Shown: positions 1-8,268, numbered from the stretch's first letter. The stretch is DNA of 64,000 bases from Halobacteriovoraceae bacterium (GCA_002712005.1 PASP01000014.1:310001-374000); one strand, 5' to 3'. Made by a program: numbers and translations. Notes: a model not told the origin generated them from the sequence alone.

Positions 1-904
1 AGGAAGCCTCAGGAATGACTGCACGAGCATACATGGCACCAAGTGTTGTACAAATATCAAAGCAAAACCAAATAAGAGTCGAAATAATAATCCCTTTTTT
101 AGCTACCTTTGGGGATTGAGCGGCAAAGCAGCGTTGATAGAAGTTGGGGTCGACAAGTGTGCTCAAGGAGATGAGGCCCCATACCAACATAGGTAAATAT
201 CCTACATCTGAGGTTATTGAGAAGTAGTGCTCAGGTAGCTTTTCTTGTAAAAAATCGAAGCCACCGTATTTAAAAAGGGAGAAGGCCAAGACAGCAAAAA
301 CACCTCCACACATCGTATAAAATTGAATCATATCGGAAAGCACGACAGAGCGAAGGCCTCCCTTTAGTGAGTAGGTCAAAACCACAATTAAACCCACGGC
401 CATAGAAATATTTAAACTCCAGCCTGAGAGTGAGCTGATAAAGAGACCAATACTGATGGTATAAGCGATAGGTAAAACATTAAAGAAGTTAAATAGTGAA
501 GCTAACTTTGCAGACTTTGGCCCAAACATTTTTCCAATAAGATCTGGTAATGTGAGCGCTTCGTAGTGACTGACTTTTCCAACGAGAAAGAATGCAAATA
601 TAAGATAAGAGATATACCAAAAGAGACCTTGAGTAATAAAATTATAAATTCCTTTTTCAAAGGCAATTTGGGTAACGCCAAATATACCCCCATACCAAGT
701 GGCCACTAGAGTTCCTATAAAAAGAGGAAGAGTGAGTTGGCGACCCATAACGAGGTGATCAAGTGTACTTTGAACATCATTATGCGATTGATGCTTTTTA
801 TAGTTTCCAATAAGAACAAAAGTAAATGTAAGTATAAGAATGAGAGAGAATACAATCCAATCAAGAAGAAAAATCTCTTGAGAGATATCAAACACTGAAT
901 TCAA
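1..904 (-). CDS. SSS-family sodium:solute symporter, N-terminal part (candidate thiamine or precursor transporter)
   Basis: About 300 residues of an integral membrane protein run off the left edge, so the C-terminus is missing. I translated it by hand on the minus strand. At least seven hydrophobic segments are visible, and a segment reading STLVDPNFYQRCFAA is typical of the sodium:solute symporter (PutP/PanF-like) family. I chose the TTG at 904 because an AAGGAG ribosome site lies just upstream; the ATG at 909 reads into a stop after one codon. The gene lies directly behind a TPP riboswitch whose 3' strand includes the ribosome site. SSS proteins under TPP control (ThiV-like) have been proposed as thiamine or thiamine-precursor transporters. 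The family is clear; the substrate is inferred from the riboswitch. Confidence 0.85.
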   Translation of the reverse strand, partial: MNSVFDISQEIFLLDWIVFSLILILTFTFVLIGNYKKHQSHNDVQSTLDHLVMGRQLTLPLFIGTLVATWYGGIFGVTQIAFEKGIYNFITQGLFWYISYLIFAFFLVGKVSHYEALTLPDLIGKMFGPKSAKLASLFNFFNVLPIAYTISIGLFISSLSGWSLNISMAVGLIVVLTYSLKGGLRSVVLSDMIQFYTMCGGVFAVLAFSLFKYGGFDFLQEKLPEHYFSITSDVGYLPMLVWGLISLSTLVDPNFYQRCFAAQSPKVAKKGIIISTLIWFCFDICTTLGAMYARAVIPEAS

Positions 905-908
905 GGCA

Positions 909-994
909 TCTCCTTACGAGCGTCTTAGCGCTTTCAAGTTCTTAGGGTCGTGCCTACACAATGAGGTACCTCTCAGCTAATTAGCTCCCCTGAC
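909..994 (-). promoter_or_regulatory. TPP (thiamine pyrophosphate) riboswitch
   Basis: Read on the minus strand, the leader shows a GGGG run, a small P3 hairpin (GCTAATTAGC), the conserved CTGAGA box, then ACCC, then GAACTTGA (consensus GAACCTGA). A short AGCG/CGCT stem follows, and then CGTAAGGAG in place of the consensus CGTAGGGA. Order and spacing fit the THI element. The AAGGAG at its 3' end is also the ribosome site of the downstream symporter gene, so ligand binding probably blocks translation. No terminator hairpin is seen in the leader. Confidence 0.88.
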
Positions 995-1001
995 CTTTTT
1001 T

Positions 1002-1007
1002 ATTATA
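1002..1007 (-). promoter_or_regulatory. Candidate -10 box for the riboswitch transcript
   Basis: A perfect TATAAT on the minus strand lies just before the riboswitch, so transcription would begin at its first paired bases. No convincing -35 box is seen. The box overlaps the intergenic boundary with the stop codon of the upstream hydrolase gene. Confidence 0.4.
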
Positions 1008-1009
1008 GA

Positions 1010-1981
1010 TTAAGCAACTTCTTTTAAAAACTCTATTGAACGATCTTCAGCCCAGAAAGACAAACCTTTATTAAAGTACATAAATCCCACATGACCGCCT
1101 GTAGGTGTTATTTCCAAGAATAAGTTTTTATTCTGTCTCGCTTGCCGAAGAGGAAAGCATTCTTTAGTGAGAAAAGGATCATCTTTTGATTGAACAAAAA
1201 GAGTAGGTATTTTTGTTTTATGAATAACATTTATCGCGCTTGCTTCTTCATAGTATTCGTGAGCATCTTTAAAACCATGAAGGGGGGCAGTAATTAAATT
1301 ATCAAAGTCGATAAAGTTCCTACAGGCTCTAATTCGCTCAGGGTCTATATCAAGAATTCCTAATCTCTGCTTTTCTAGAGCTTTCTTTCTCATGGTTACG
1401 AGAAAGCTTTCAGAATAAAAATTACCAATTTGGGTATTGTGCAATTTTTTAATACTGGATTCAAGGTGAATAGGACTAGAGAAAATCGTAGCTGAACAAA
1501 CTTGAGAAATCTCACGATTTCCAAACTGTGAGGCATAGAAAGCGGTTAGATTTCCTCCGAGACTAAAACCTATCAAATGAATTTTCTTATAGTTTTTACG
1601 AGAAAGAGCATGGAGAAGAACTGCATTGAGATCACCGCAAGAAGCTGCATGGTAGAACTTGTCTCTTCGGTTGAGCTCCCCTGAACAACTTCTCATATTC
1701 CAAGCAACTACATCATAGTTATGCATTTCACCAAGATGCTTGGCCATTCCTCGAATATAACCTGTATTAGATGATCCCTCTAGGCCATGGGAGAGAACCA
1801 CGAGTTCATCTGATTCGCCTACAAGATAATCAACGTCAATAAAGTCACCATCTTTAAGATCGATTCGGTCTCTTTGAAGAGTTACAGCAGGTATTTTTCT
1901 AAAAAAATAGGGGTAAAGAGTTTGTAAGTGACCATTATTAAGGAAAGTATTTACTGGAAACTTTGAATCGACCAAGGGCAT
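1010..1981 (-). CDS. YheT-type alpha/beta hydrolase
   Basis: A 323-residue hydrolase of the YheT/ABHD1-3 group (UPF0017). Visible family marks are NNGHLQT near the N-terminus, the oxyanion-region HGLEGSS, the nucleophile elbow GFSLGGN, and a C-terminal GGHVGF with the catalytic histidine; the acid is likely in QSKDDPF. The substrate is unknown; the family acts on esters or lipids. I chose the ATG at 1981, twelve codons inside the longest frame, because GGAGGAG lies 6 bases upstream of it. The TPP riboswitch and symporter gene follow on the same strand but have their own leader, so co-transcription is not required. Confidence 0.85.
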   Translation of the reverse strand: MPLVDSKFPVNTFLNNGHLQTLYPYFFRKIPAVTLQRDRIDLKDGDFIDVDYLVGESDELVVLSHGLEGSSNTGYIRGMAKHLGEMHNYDVVAWNMRSCSGELNRRDKFYHAASCGDLNAVLLHALSRKNYKKIHLIGFSLGGNLTAFYASQFGNREISQVCSATIFSSPIHLESSIKKLHNTQIGNFYSESFLVTMRKKALEKQRLGILDIDPERIRACRNFIDFDNLITAPLHGFKDAHEYYEEASAINVIHKTKIPTLFVQSKDDPFLTKECFPLRQARQNKNLFLEITPTGGHVGFMYFNKGLSFWAEDRSIEFLKEVA

Positions 1982-2094
1982 TGTATCTCCTCCATTGAGT
2001 ACTCTATATTTTGACATAGAATGGACAAGGTAAAAACTATGGAAATTAATTCGATATAAAGACTAAAGTACCAAGAGAATTTGTTGCATTTAGT

Positions 2095-2133
2095 CAGTAT
2101 TTATTTATACAAATGTATAAAAATTTTATACTG
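2095..2133. repeat. Nested inverted repeat in a 392-bp intergenic region
   Basis: CAGTAT/ATACTG arms enclose a second pair, TTTATAC/GTATAAA, with a 4-base loop. The surrounding gap (1982-2373) also holds a perfect CAGACG-AA-CGTCTG palindrome at 2209-2222. Neither has a T-tract. No gene is seen in the gap; these could be operator sites or leader hairpins for the gene at 2374. Confidence 0.4.
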
Positions 2134-2373
2134 TAACACTCTGATATTATTGTAATAAATTAGACAACTTGGTAAAAGTAAGAATTTGAAGGCCAAGAGG
2201 TCTTCCCCCAGACGAACGTCTGTGCTACAGTAAATTTACTTTAAGGTAATGCCTTTTCTAATGCCGTGCTTACGCATGCCCCAAAAAAAGCACTAAAATT
2301 AATTTGAGCTCTAGTTCTTCGATCTCAGTTAAGAAAGAAAAGGATTCTTTGCGTTTAAAACTATGGAGGTTAC

Positions 2374-2631
2374 ATGATTAACACGATTTCTTTCGCTAAT
2401 GTTGATGAAAAAATGGCTCACTTACAAAGTCTTGTTAATATTCCTTCTATTAATCCAAAGACCTATGACGAGGATGTTGAGTATTTTAGGTTAGACTTTA
2501 TTAACCATCCTGAGTTCGGAGTTGGTTTCGTAGAAGAGGTTCTAAGCGAGAAGGAAATAAATGTTTTCTTTTCTTCAGGACCAAGAATGATTGAGCACAA
2601 GAAATACCTACACGGTAAGATTGCCAACTAG
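2374..2631 (+). CDS. Small protein with a UvrD/PcrA-like Tudor domain
   Basis: An 85-residue cytosolic protein with a good start (GGAGG 5 bases before ATG) and its own terminator. The central part, FINHPEFGVGFVEEVLS followed by INVFFSSGPRMIEHKK, matches the pattern HPxFGxGxV-(K)-xVxF-xxLxHxK. This pattern occurs in the C-terminal Tudor-like domain of PcrA/UvrD helicases and in short stand-alone proteins of deltaproteobacterial relatives. The same pattern ends the protein at 37552-37977. Such domains bind proteins or RNA polymerase; no catalytic residues are visible. The specific function is unknown. Confidence 0.7.
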   Translation: MINTISFANVDEKMAHLQSLVNIPSINPKTYDEDVEYFRLDFINHPEFGVGFVEEVLSEKEINVFFSSGPRMIEHKKYLHGKIAN

Positions 2632-2641
2632 TTATATCTTG

Positions 2642-2666
2642 GCCCGCGTTAAGCGGGCTTTTTTTT
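2642..2666 (+). terminator. Intrinsic terminator
   Basis: GCCCGC-GTTAA-GCGGGC stem followed by eight T, immediately downstream of the small Tudor-like gene. A textbook Rho-independent terminator. Confidence 0.93.
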
Positions 2667-2776
2667 GTCATTATTTTCATAGCCCCCAAATATCACTTGT
2701 TATTACTTCCTCTAAAATGTTATTTCCTAATGATCTCAAAAAGAATGAATAAGCCAATTAGAGGAAGGAGCGCTTC

Positions 2777-2983
2777 GTGGCCAAGTGTAAATTTTGCTTA
2801 AAAGAAATTACCTGGATGAAGGATGGAAGAAAGAATGTTCCAGTAGATCAAGATGGAGGAATTCATTCTTGCGAAGAAATGAAGAACTCAAGAAGATCAC
2901 TTCGAACGATAACTCCAACGACTTTGAGTCCTGAAGAGATTGCAAAGTACGAAAAGAGTATTAACGAAAAAGCAAAGAAGTAA
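2777..2983 (+). CDS. Small Cys/His-containing protein, putative zinc binding
   Basis: A 68-residue protein starting at GTG with GAGGAAGGAG 6 bases upstream. The N-terminus has CxxC (KCKFC) and a later HSC, which together could bind one zinc ion. The C-terminal half is charged and helical. It directly precedes the radical SAM gene and ends 11 bases before that gene's preferred start, so the two are likely co-transcribed. No specific family is recognised. Confidence 0.65.
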   Translation: MAKCKFCLKEITWMKDGRKNVPVDQDGGIHSCEEMKNSRRSLRTITPTTLSPEEIAKYEKSINEKAKK

Positions 2984-2993
2984 GCTGGCGCCA

Positions 2994-3878
2994 GTGGCAA
3001 AAAGATTTAAACGTGTCCATGTAGAGATTTCTAATATATGTAACGTTCAATGTTCTTTTTGTCCTATCGTTGAAAGACCTAAAGAAATAATGGATGAGCT
3101 GCAGTATCAAAGAATACTCGACCAGCTAGTCCCCCTTACTGATGATATCTGTCTCCATTTAATGGGAGAGCCTTTAGCCCATCCTAAATTTGAAATTCTC
3201 ATGGAAAGGTCAAGCTTAGCAGGTGCTCAAGTTCAAATTACAACAAATGGAATCTTGATCAAGCGCTTAGGAAAGATGCTACTTAATCAAAGTAGTTTGC
3301 GACAAATTAATTTTTCCTTGCAAGCTTTTAAAGATAACTTTCCAGAGCGACCAGTCTCTGACTTTCTAGATCCTATTATTGATTTCACTTTGAATTGTTT
3401 TAAAGATAGGCCTGATGTTTATATTAATTACCGTTTATGGAACTTTGGAGACAAGAGTTTCAGTGAGAATGAAGAAGTATTGGATTATCTTGAAGCGAAG
3501 CTTAATTGGGGTGAGCTTAACAGAAATGTAGAAGTTGCGCATATTAAGAGTAAGAAGATTTTTAAAGATAGAAAGCTTTATCTTCATTTTGATTCTCGAT
3601 TTGATTGGCCATCTGAAAACTTTCCTCTACGTTCAGAGCAAGGCACATGCCAGGGGTTGAGAAATCATTTTGGGATTCATGCTGATGGTACGGTTGTCCC
3701 ATGTTGTTTGGATAAAGAAGCGGTTATTAAATTAGGTAATGCGTTTGAGCAAAGTATAGAGGATATTCTATCTAGTGACCGTTCTCTCGCAATCAAAAAT
3801 GGGTTTGAGAACGGTCGATTAGTAGAGGATCTTTGTAAAAGGTGTACATTTATTAAACGATTTGATTCAAAGCTCTAA
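2994..3878 (+). CDS. Radical SAM protein with SPASM-like C-terminal cluster domain
   Basis: The N-terminal CNVQCSFC is the CX3CX2C motif that holds the SAM-cleaving 4Fe-4S cluster, within HVEISNICN. The C-terminal third has further cysteines (TCQGLRNHFG, VVPCCLD, LCKRCTF) laid out as in SPASM domains, which bind auxiliary clusters. Relatives modify peptides or carry out other radical chemistry; the substrate here cannot be read. The frame opens at a TTG (2940) overlapping the previous gene, but GTG at 2994 gives a compact N-terminus right before the first strand and follows AAGAAG, so I prefer it. The start is not certain. Confidence 0.85.
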   Translation: MAKRFKRVHVEISNICNVQCSFCPIVERPKEIMDELQYQRILDQLVPLTDDICLHLMGEPLAHPKFEILMERSSLAGAQVQITTNGILIKRLGKMLLNQSSLRQINFSLQAFKDNFPERPVSDFLDPIIDFTLNCFKDRPDVYINYRLWNFGDKSFSENEEVLDYLEAKLNWGELNRNVEVAHIKSKKIFKDRKLYLHFDSRFDWPSENFPLRSEQGTCQGLRNHFGIHADGTVVPCCLDKEAVIKLGNAFEQSIEDILSSDRSLAIKNGFENGRLVEDLCKRCTFIKRFDSKL

Positions 3879-3889
3879 ATTATTCTCAA

Positions 3890-4312
3890 CTATGAAGTAG
3901 CTAGATTCATTAAAGTATTTCGCTCACTAATTTGTTCGTTTAAAGTCCAAAAGTCATAAAGGATTCCGAATCCAAAAAGACCACCTGTGAGTAAATAGAA
4001 AATTCCCCACAATATTTTACCCATATAAAAATGATGGATACCAAGAACTCCTAGAAAAGTTAACATTGCCCAAGCAATATTATAATCAATGGGACCACTC
4101 CGGTATGTGATATCAGTTTGATCATCCATTCCAGGTATTAGAAAAAGATCGATAAGCCAACCAACTCCAAGCAAGCCAAATGTAAGGAAATAAAGAGTTC
4201 CACTCTTCTTTCGTCCATAGAAGAAACGATGAGCTCCCAAAAAGCCGAAAAGCCAAAATATATAGCCAAAAAGCTTACTGTGATTATCTCTTAAGGTAAC
4301 AATCTGATTCAT
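3890..4312 (-). CDS. Tandem TM2-domain membrane protein
   Basis: A 140-residue membrane protein carrying two copies of the TM2 domain. Each has a GAHRFFYGRK- or GIHHFYMGK-type segment between two hydrophobic helices and an aspartate at the end of the second helix (GWLIDLF and GILYDFW). TM2 domains are common in bacterial inner membrane proteins of unknown role. The N-terminus is short, with no signal peptide beyond the helices. It converges on the radical SAM gene. Confidence 0.85.
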   Translation of the reverse strand: MNQIVTLRDNHSKLFGYIFWLFGFLGAHRFFYGRKKSGTLYFLTFGLLGVGWLIDLFLIPGMDDQTDITYRSGPIDYNIAWAMLTFLGVLGIHHFYMGKILWGIFYLLTGGLFGFGILYDFWTLNEQISERNTLMNLATS

Positions 4313-4440
4313 ATGCTCTCCTGTAGCCTAAATAAATCTATATTTGTAGATTTCAACACAAATATTTAACGAAGGCCAGATTCATAAAATTCTAATTCTC
4401 TATAGAGTTTAGATAGAACAATCCTAATAGGAGGGGATAC

Positions 4441-5802
4441 ATGAACAGCAAAAAAATATTATATCCATTAACTATTTCTGCAATCCTATTCACAAGTTGT
4501 GCCCACGATATAGAAAGAAAGAAAATGGCTCAAAATCTAAGTCCTAACGAATTGATTGAGCAAAATCTTATAGAACTTAAAAGGGCCAAAGTTAATCAAT
4601 CTGATGTTCTAGCCCCTAAATCATATGAAGCAGGTCTTTCGCACTATAGAGAGGCAGCGGAACTCTCTAAAGATGAAGATCTTGATAGAGAAGAAATTGC
4701 TGAAATTAGAAAGAATGTAGAGTTCTCGATGGCCCATCTAGAGAAGTCATTAGAACAATCTGAAAATAAGAAAGAATTTTATGAGCCGGTTCTGGAAGCT
4801 AGGAAAACTGCAATTTCATATGGTGCCTTACAGAAAGAAGAACTGCGAAATAAGCTATCTGAGATAGATGATGAGTTTAAAAGTGCTGTAGAAAGTGGAG
4901 AAGGAAAAGCTGCTGATGATACTTTCGTTGCCTTACAAAAAGACTATCTCGACCTGAGGACCCTATCTCTACAAGAAAGTGAGTTAGGTCAGGTGAAAAA
5001 AGTATATGAAGATGCTATCGATCGTGGTGCAAGAATTAAAACACCTGATCAACAAGAAAAAGCTTGGAAGGCGATTGAAGTAGCTCAAAATAGTATAAAG
5101 AATTCTCCGACAAATGAAGAGGGTTATATTGAGCAGGTTATGAAGGCCACCAAGGAAACGATTATTCTAAGTGATCTTATGAATATTGTAGAAGAGAACA
5201 AAGGTGAGGTTTCTGAAAGTGTTGCTATGAAGCTCTATGAAAAGGAAAACACCATTCAAACTCTGGATAACAGAGTGGATGCTCTGAGAACACAGGTGGC
5301 CTATCAATATGGGCAAATCAAGTCTTTAGATAATAAGGTATTCTTTCAAGAAATGGCTCTCGATTTTGCTAAAGATGAGGTTCAAGCTGAAGAGAAGTAT
5401 AAAAAAATCAGAGGAGAGTTTAAGAAGAATGAAGCTGATGTCTTTAGAGACGGTAAAGATATCGTTATTCAACTTAAAGAAGTTAACTTCCCTGTAGGGA
5501 AAAGTACTTTAACCTCTAAAAGTAAAAAGACATTGAATAAAGTGGAAAATGTTTTAAAGCAAATGGATAATAAAAAAGTTGTCGTAGTTGGACATACTGA
5601 TGCAACTGGGACAAAAGAATTTAATGAAAAACTTTCTAAAGATAGAGCGAAAGAAGTTGTAAAATATCTAGAAGGTAAAATTGAAGATATGAGCTTTGAT
5701 GTGGAAGCTAAAGATTTTGAGAAACCTGTAGCAGTTAATAAAACTCAACAGGGAAGAAAGCTTAATAGAAGAGTTGATATCATTTTAAAAGATAGTATTT
5801 AA
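4441..5802 (+). CDS. OmpA-family lipoprotein with DUF4398-like N-terminus
   Basis: A 453-residue lipoprotein. The signal peptide ends in LFTSC, so Cys20 would be lipidated. The next ~80 residues (VLAPKSYEAGLSHYREAAEL) resemble DUF4398, followed by long alpha-helical or coiled-coil sequence. The last ~110 residues form an OmpA C-terminal peptidoglycan-binding domain (VNFPVGKSTLT, VVGHTDATG, KDRAKEV, NRRVDI). The role is to tether the outer membrane or a periplasmic assembly to peptidoglycan. The ribosome site is GGAGGGG just upstream. It is a single-gene unit with a strong terminator. Confidence 0.92.
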   Translation: MNSKKILYPLTISAILFTSCAHDIERKKMAQNLSPNELIEQNLIELKRAKVNQSDVLAPKSYEAGLSHYREAAELSKDEDLDREEIAEIRKNVEFSMAHLEKSLEQSENKKEFYEPVLEARKTAISYGALQKEELRNKLSEIDDEFKSAVESGEGKAADDTFVALQKDYLDLRTLSLQESELGQVKKVYEDAIDRGARIKTPDQQEKAWKAIEVAQNSIKNSPTNEEGYIEQVMKATKETIILSDLMNIVEENKGEVSESVAMKLYEKENTIQTLDNRVDALRTQVAYQYGQIKSLDNKVFFQEMALDFAKDEVQAEEKYKKIRGEFKKNEADVFRDGKDIVIQLKEVNFPVGKSTLTSKSKKTLNKVENVLKQMDNKKVVVVGHTDATGTKEFNEKLSKDRAKEVVKYLEGKIEDMSFDVEAKDFEKPVAVNKTQQGRKLNRRVDIILKDSI

Positions 5803-5809
5803 GATGTGT

Positions 5810-5839
5810 GGCCTAGGTTTCTTGCCTAGGCCTTTTTTT
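5810..5839 (+). terminator. Intrinsic terminator overlapping the convergent gene end
   Basis: GGCCTAGG and CCTAGGCC form an 8-bp perfect stem with a 7-base loop, followed by seven T. The stem and T-tract overlap the last codons of the minus-strand hydrolase gene, so the same bases encode its C-terminus. Confidence 0.92.
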
Positions 5840-6740
5840 CGAGTTCAGAATATTCTAACAATAAACGATGAATCCACATGGAAGCTTGTTTGGGATGTTG
5901 TTGAAGAACTCTATGTCCAATTCCATCTTCTAAAGAAAAAGACTTAAGTATATTTTTAGGAATTCGGTTATAAAAATGTCTATGAGCAGCGATAGGAACA
6001 ACTGTATCTTGGCACGCTGTAAGCAAATGAATTCCAATCGGTAGATAAGTCATTTCATCTAGAACTTTATCTGTATTTAGATCTAAAATTCCCATCGTTA
6101 ATTTAGATAAGGCCTTCATTCTTTGTGAAGTCCAATTCGTTTGAGGATTAAGCCTTCCTTTTATTTTTGCGCTCATAAAGTAGGGGGGCAGACTATATTT
6201 AGATAACATTTTATAAAAGGGATTATAAAAACTTAAGCCATAATAAATACCTGTTAAACCGGCTTTATAGGCTTTGAAGTTAGTCACATAGGGGGCAATA
6301 AGCCCAAGCCCTAGAACACGTGCAGGATAATCTTTAGCGTATTGAAGGGCAACGCCACCGCCATAGGAAAGTCCAACAATAAAAGCTGAATCGATTTTAT
6401 TCTTTTCTAAAATTTGATCGAGAATTTCAGTTTGTTCTTCAAGTGTTATTTTAGAAGAATAAATATTTCCTTCATCATCTCTTGTTTTACCTTGTCCCCT
6501 TAGATCAATACCTAGAATGCCCCATTCGGGATTGTATGTTCTAAAATAATTAAAGGCGGTCTCATAATGAAAAACACTATCATCAAGGCCAGGAAGTATA
6601 ACGATTGTACCTTCTCTATCATCATCCTTGTAGGCCTCTCCAGATATGGTGTGAACACTCAAAGTGAGCCTGGGACCATACTTCTTAAGTTCGATATTCT
6701 CAATCTTCTCCGTTAATTTTCTCTTTGTTTTTCCGAGCAA
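5826..6740 (-). CDS. Alpha/beta hydrolase (lysophospholipase-like)
   Basis: An alpha/beta hydrolase with an oxyanion-region VILPGLDDS, LRGQGKTRD, the nucleophile elbow VGLSYGGG, an acid near TACQDTVVP and a C-terminal GHRV histidine. The fold resembles monoacylglycerol lipases/lysophospholipases; the substrate is unknown. The open frame extends to a TTG at 6806, but that region holds paired promoter-like repeats and has no ribosome site. I prefer the TTG at 6740, preceded by AAAAAGG. It is divergent from the polyhydroxyalkanoate operon and could serve that metabolism, which is inference only. Confidence 0.75.
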   Translation of the reverse strand: MLGKTKRKLTEKIENIELKKYGPRLTLSVHTISGEAYKDDDREGTIVILPGLDDSVFHYETAFNYFRTYNPEWGILGIDLRGQGKTRDDEGNIYSSKITLEEQTEILDQILEKNKIDSAFIVGLSYGGGVALQYAKDYPARVLGLGLIAPYVTNFKAYKAGLTGIYYGLSFYNPFYKMLSKYSLPPYFMSAKIKGRLNPQTNWTSQRMKALSKLTMGILDLNTDKVLDEMTYLPIGIHLLTACQDTVVPIAAHRHFYNRIPKNILKSFSLEDGIGHRVLQQHPKQASMWIHRLLLEYSELEKKA

Positions 6741-6763
6741 AATAGTCGCCTTTTTTAAGAATT

Positions 6764-6799
6764 CAAAATTATACAAACTAGACAACAAAATTATACAAA
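6764..6799. promoter_or_regulatory. Two 14-bp direct repeats in a divergent promoter region
   Basis: CAAAATTATACAAA occurs at 6764-6777 and again at 6786-6799, start-to-start 22 bp (about two DNA turns). On the minus strand each copy contains TATAAT, so they could be twin -10 boxes for the hydrolase, or helically phased sites for a regulator controlling the hydrolase and the PHA operon. Confidence 0.5.
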
Positions 6800-6833
6800 A
6801 GTACAAAAAGATGATGCAAGTTAAAAGTAATAT

Positions 6834-6855
6834 GTTTAGAATAAATATACTAAAC
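6834..6855. promoter_or_regulatory. Inverted repeat before the phasin-like gene
   Basis: GTTTAG and CTAAAC arms are separated by ten A/T-rich bases, ending six bases before the AAGGAGG ribosome site of the gene at 6877. It may be an operator or a short leader hairpin. Confidence 0.35.
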
Positions 6856-6876
6856 GTGACCTATAAGGAGGTTGTC

Positions 6877-7161
6877 ATGGAACAAATGAATGAAATTACT
6901 GGAGAAATCGGTAACATCGTTAAACGCTCTTATGAGCAGGCCAATGAAACTTCAACTCGTCTTACTACAGAAGCTACGAAAGCAATGGAAGATAGCTTTG
7001 GACAAACACGTGAGCTAGTTGAGCTTGGTCTAAGAACACAAAAAGCCCTTTGGGGTGAGTGGATGAAGTCTACGGAGACAGCTAAAAACCTTTGGGATGA
7101 TATGATTCGCAATTATTCTAAAGCTTATGAATCAAAAGCTCCTCTTAAGGCTGCAAAGTAA
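6877..7161 (+). CDS. Short phasin-like protein
   Basis: A 94-residue helical protein. The start ATG at 6877 follows AAGGAGG by 6 bases; the longer frame that begins upstream is not supported. The segments KRSYEQANETSTRLTTEATK, ELVELGLRTQKALWGEWM and TAKNLWDDMI have the amphipathic, Trp-bearing pattern of phasins, which coat polyhydroxyalkanoate granules. It is shorter than typical PhaP (~110-190 residues). It lies 6 bases before phaC in the same orientation, which supports a granule role. Confidence 0.65.
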   Translation: MEQMNEITGEIGNIVKRSYEQANETSTRLTTEATKAMEDSFGQTRELVELGLRTQKALWGEWMKSTETAKNLWDDMIRNYSKAYESKAPLKAAK

Positions 7162-7167
7162 AAAGCC

Positions 7168-8268
7168 ATGGTTAGCGCTCTTAAAAACTCCCTTGCAGGA
7201 AGAATGATCGTAAAGTCCTCTGAAGACATAAAGAAGAACTCCAAGCGAGCCGTAAACTTGTTGCGCCTTTTTGGAGATTTTATAGATGAAGAGGTTGCTC
7301 CGACTCCTTATTGGGAAATAGGTTTTAGAGGGCGCTGCCGGCTTTTACATTTTCATAGTCGAACTACGAAGAAAGAAGCAACACCCGTATTAATGATTCC
7401 TTCTTTAATCAATCGTTATTACATTCTTGATCTTTATAAAAAGAATTCGATCATTCAAGACTTATTAGATGAAGGTGTCGATGTCTATCTCCTCGATTGG
7501 GGGGAACCAAGGGATCAAGATCGATATGCAGATTTAGACGACCATATATTAGACTGGATGAATTGGTCAGTAGATCTAGTAAGGAAAAAAACAAATCAGA
7601 ATAAAGTGAATCTCTTCGGCCAATGCGTAGGGGGAACCTTTTCTTGTATATACACCTCTCTATTTCCTAACAAGATAAATTCTTTGGCCTTATTAACCAC
7701 ACCTATTGATTTTCATGCTCAAGGTATTCTGCAGGCATGGGCTTGCCAATCTAAAGTAGATTTAAGCCAAATGGTTGATGTTTGGGGAAATATAAAAGAA
7801 GACTTTCTAGATAAATCATTCAAACTGATTCATCCTCTTGGAGATTTAAAGAAGAAGCAGCAACTCTTAAAAAATAGTTGGAGTGAATCCTATATAAGAA
7901 AGTATTATGCTCTTGAAAAGTGGCTGAAGTCAGGAGTCTCCTTTCCAGGAGCAGCTTATGAAAATTTTATTAATCAGTTTTATAAAGAGAATAGACTAAT
8001 AAAAGGGAAGTGTTTAATTGGTAAACGTAAAGTTAGTCTTTCTAATATTCATTGCCCAGTGATGAATATTGTTGCTAATGGCGATTCAATTGTTCCAAAG
8101 GATAGTTCGCTAGTTTTAGAAAAATATATTCAATCTAATGTATATGAAGAAATTAGAGTTGGTGGCGGACACATTGGATGTCTTATAAGTGATAGACATC
8201 AGAAAAAGTTGAGTGAGAGTCTACAGCAGTGGGCATTAAAAGAATATGAAAATGAGTGTTTTTATTAA
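7168..8268 (+). CDS. phaC: Poly(3-hydroxyalkanoate) synthase, class III-like PhaC
   Basis: This enzyme polymerises hydroxyacyl-CoA into storage polyester at the granule surface. At 366 residues it has the length of class III/IV PhaC (~355). The lipase-like box GQCVGG places the catalytic cysteine at 153; the acid is Asp306 in NGDSIVP and the histidine is His335 in GGGHIG. That is the class III spacing. MIPSLINRYYILDL and the LLDWGEPRD strand are family hallmarks. It sits between a phasin-like gene and a PhaE-like gene, 6 and 12 bases away, so the three form an operon. Confidence 0.9.
   Translation: MVSALKNSLAGRMIVKSSEDIKKNSKRAVNLLRLFGDFIDEEVAPTPYWEIGFRGRCRLLHFHSRTTKKEATPVLMIPSLINRYYILDLYKKNSIIQDLLDEGVDVYLLDWGEPRDQDRYADLDDHILDWMNWSVDLVRKKTNQNKVNLFGQCVGGTFSCIYTSLFPNKINSLALLTTPIDFHAQGILQAWACQSKVDLSQMVDVWGNIKEDFLDKSFKLIHPLGDLKKKQQLLKNSWSESYIRKYYALEKWLKSGVSFPGAAYENFINQFYKENRLIKGKCLIGKRKVSLSNIHCPVMNIVANGDSIVPKDSSLVLEKYIQSNVYEEIRVGGGHIGCLISDRHQKKLSESLQQWALKEYENECFY

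Noticed and set aside
502-693. 63-codon frame inside the symporter gene
   Set aside because: It lies in a different frame of the minus-strand symporter, which translates continuously with membrane helices through this region.
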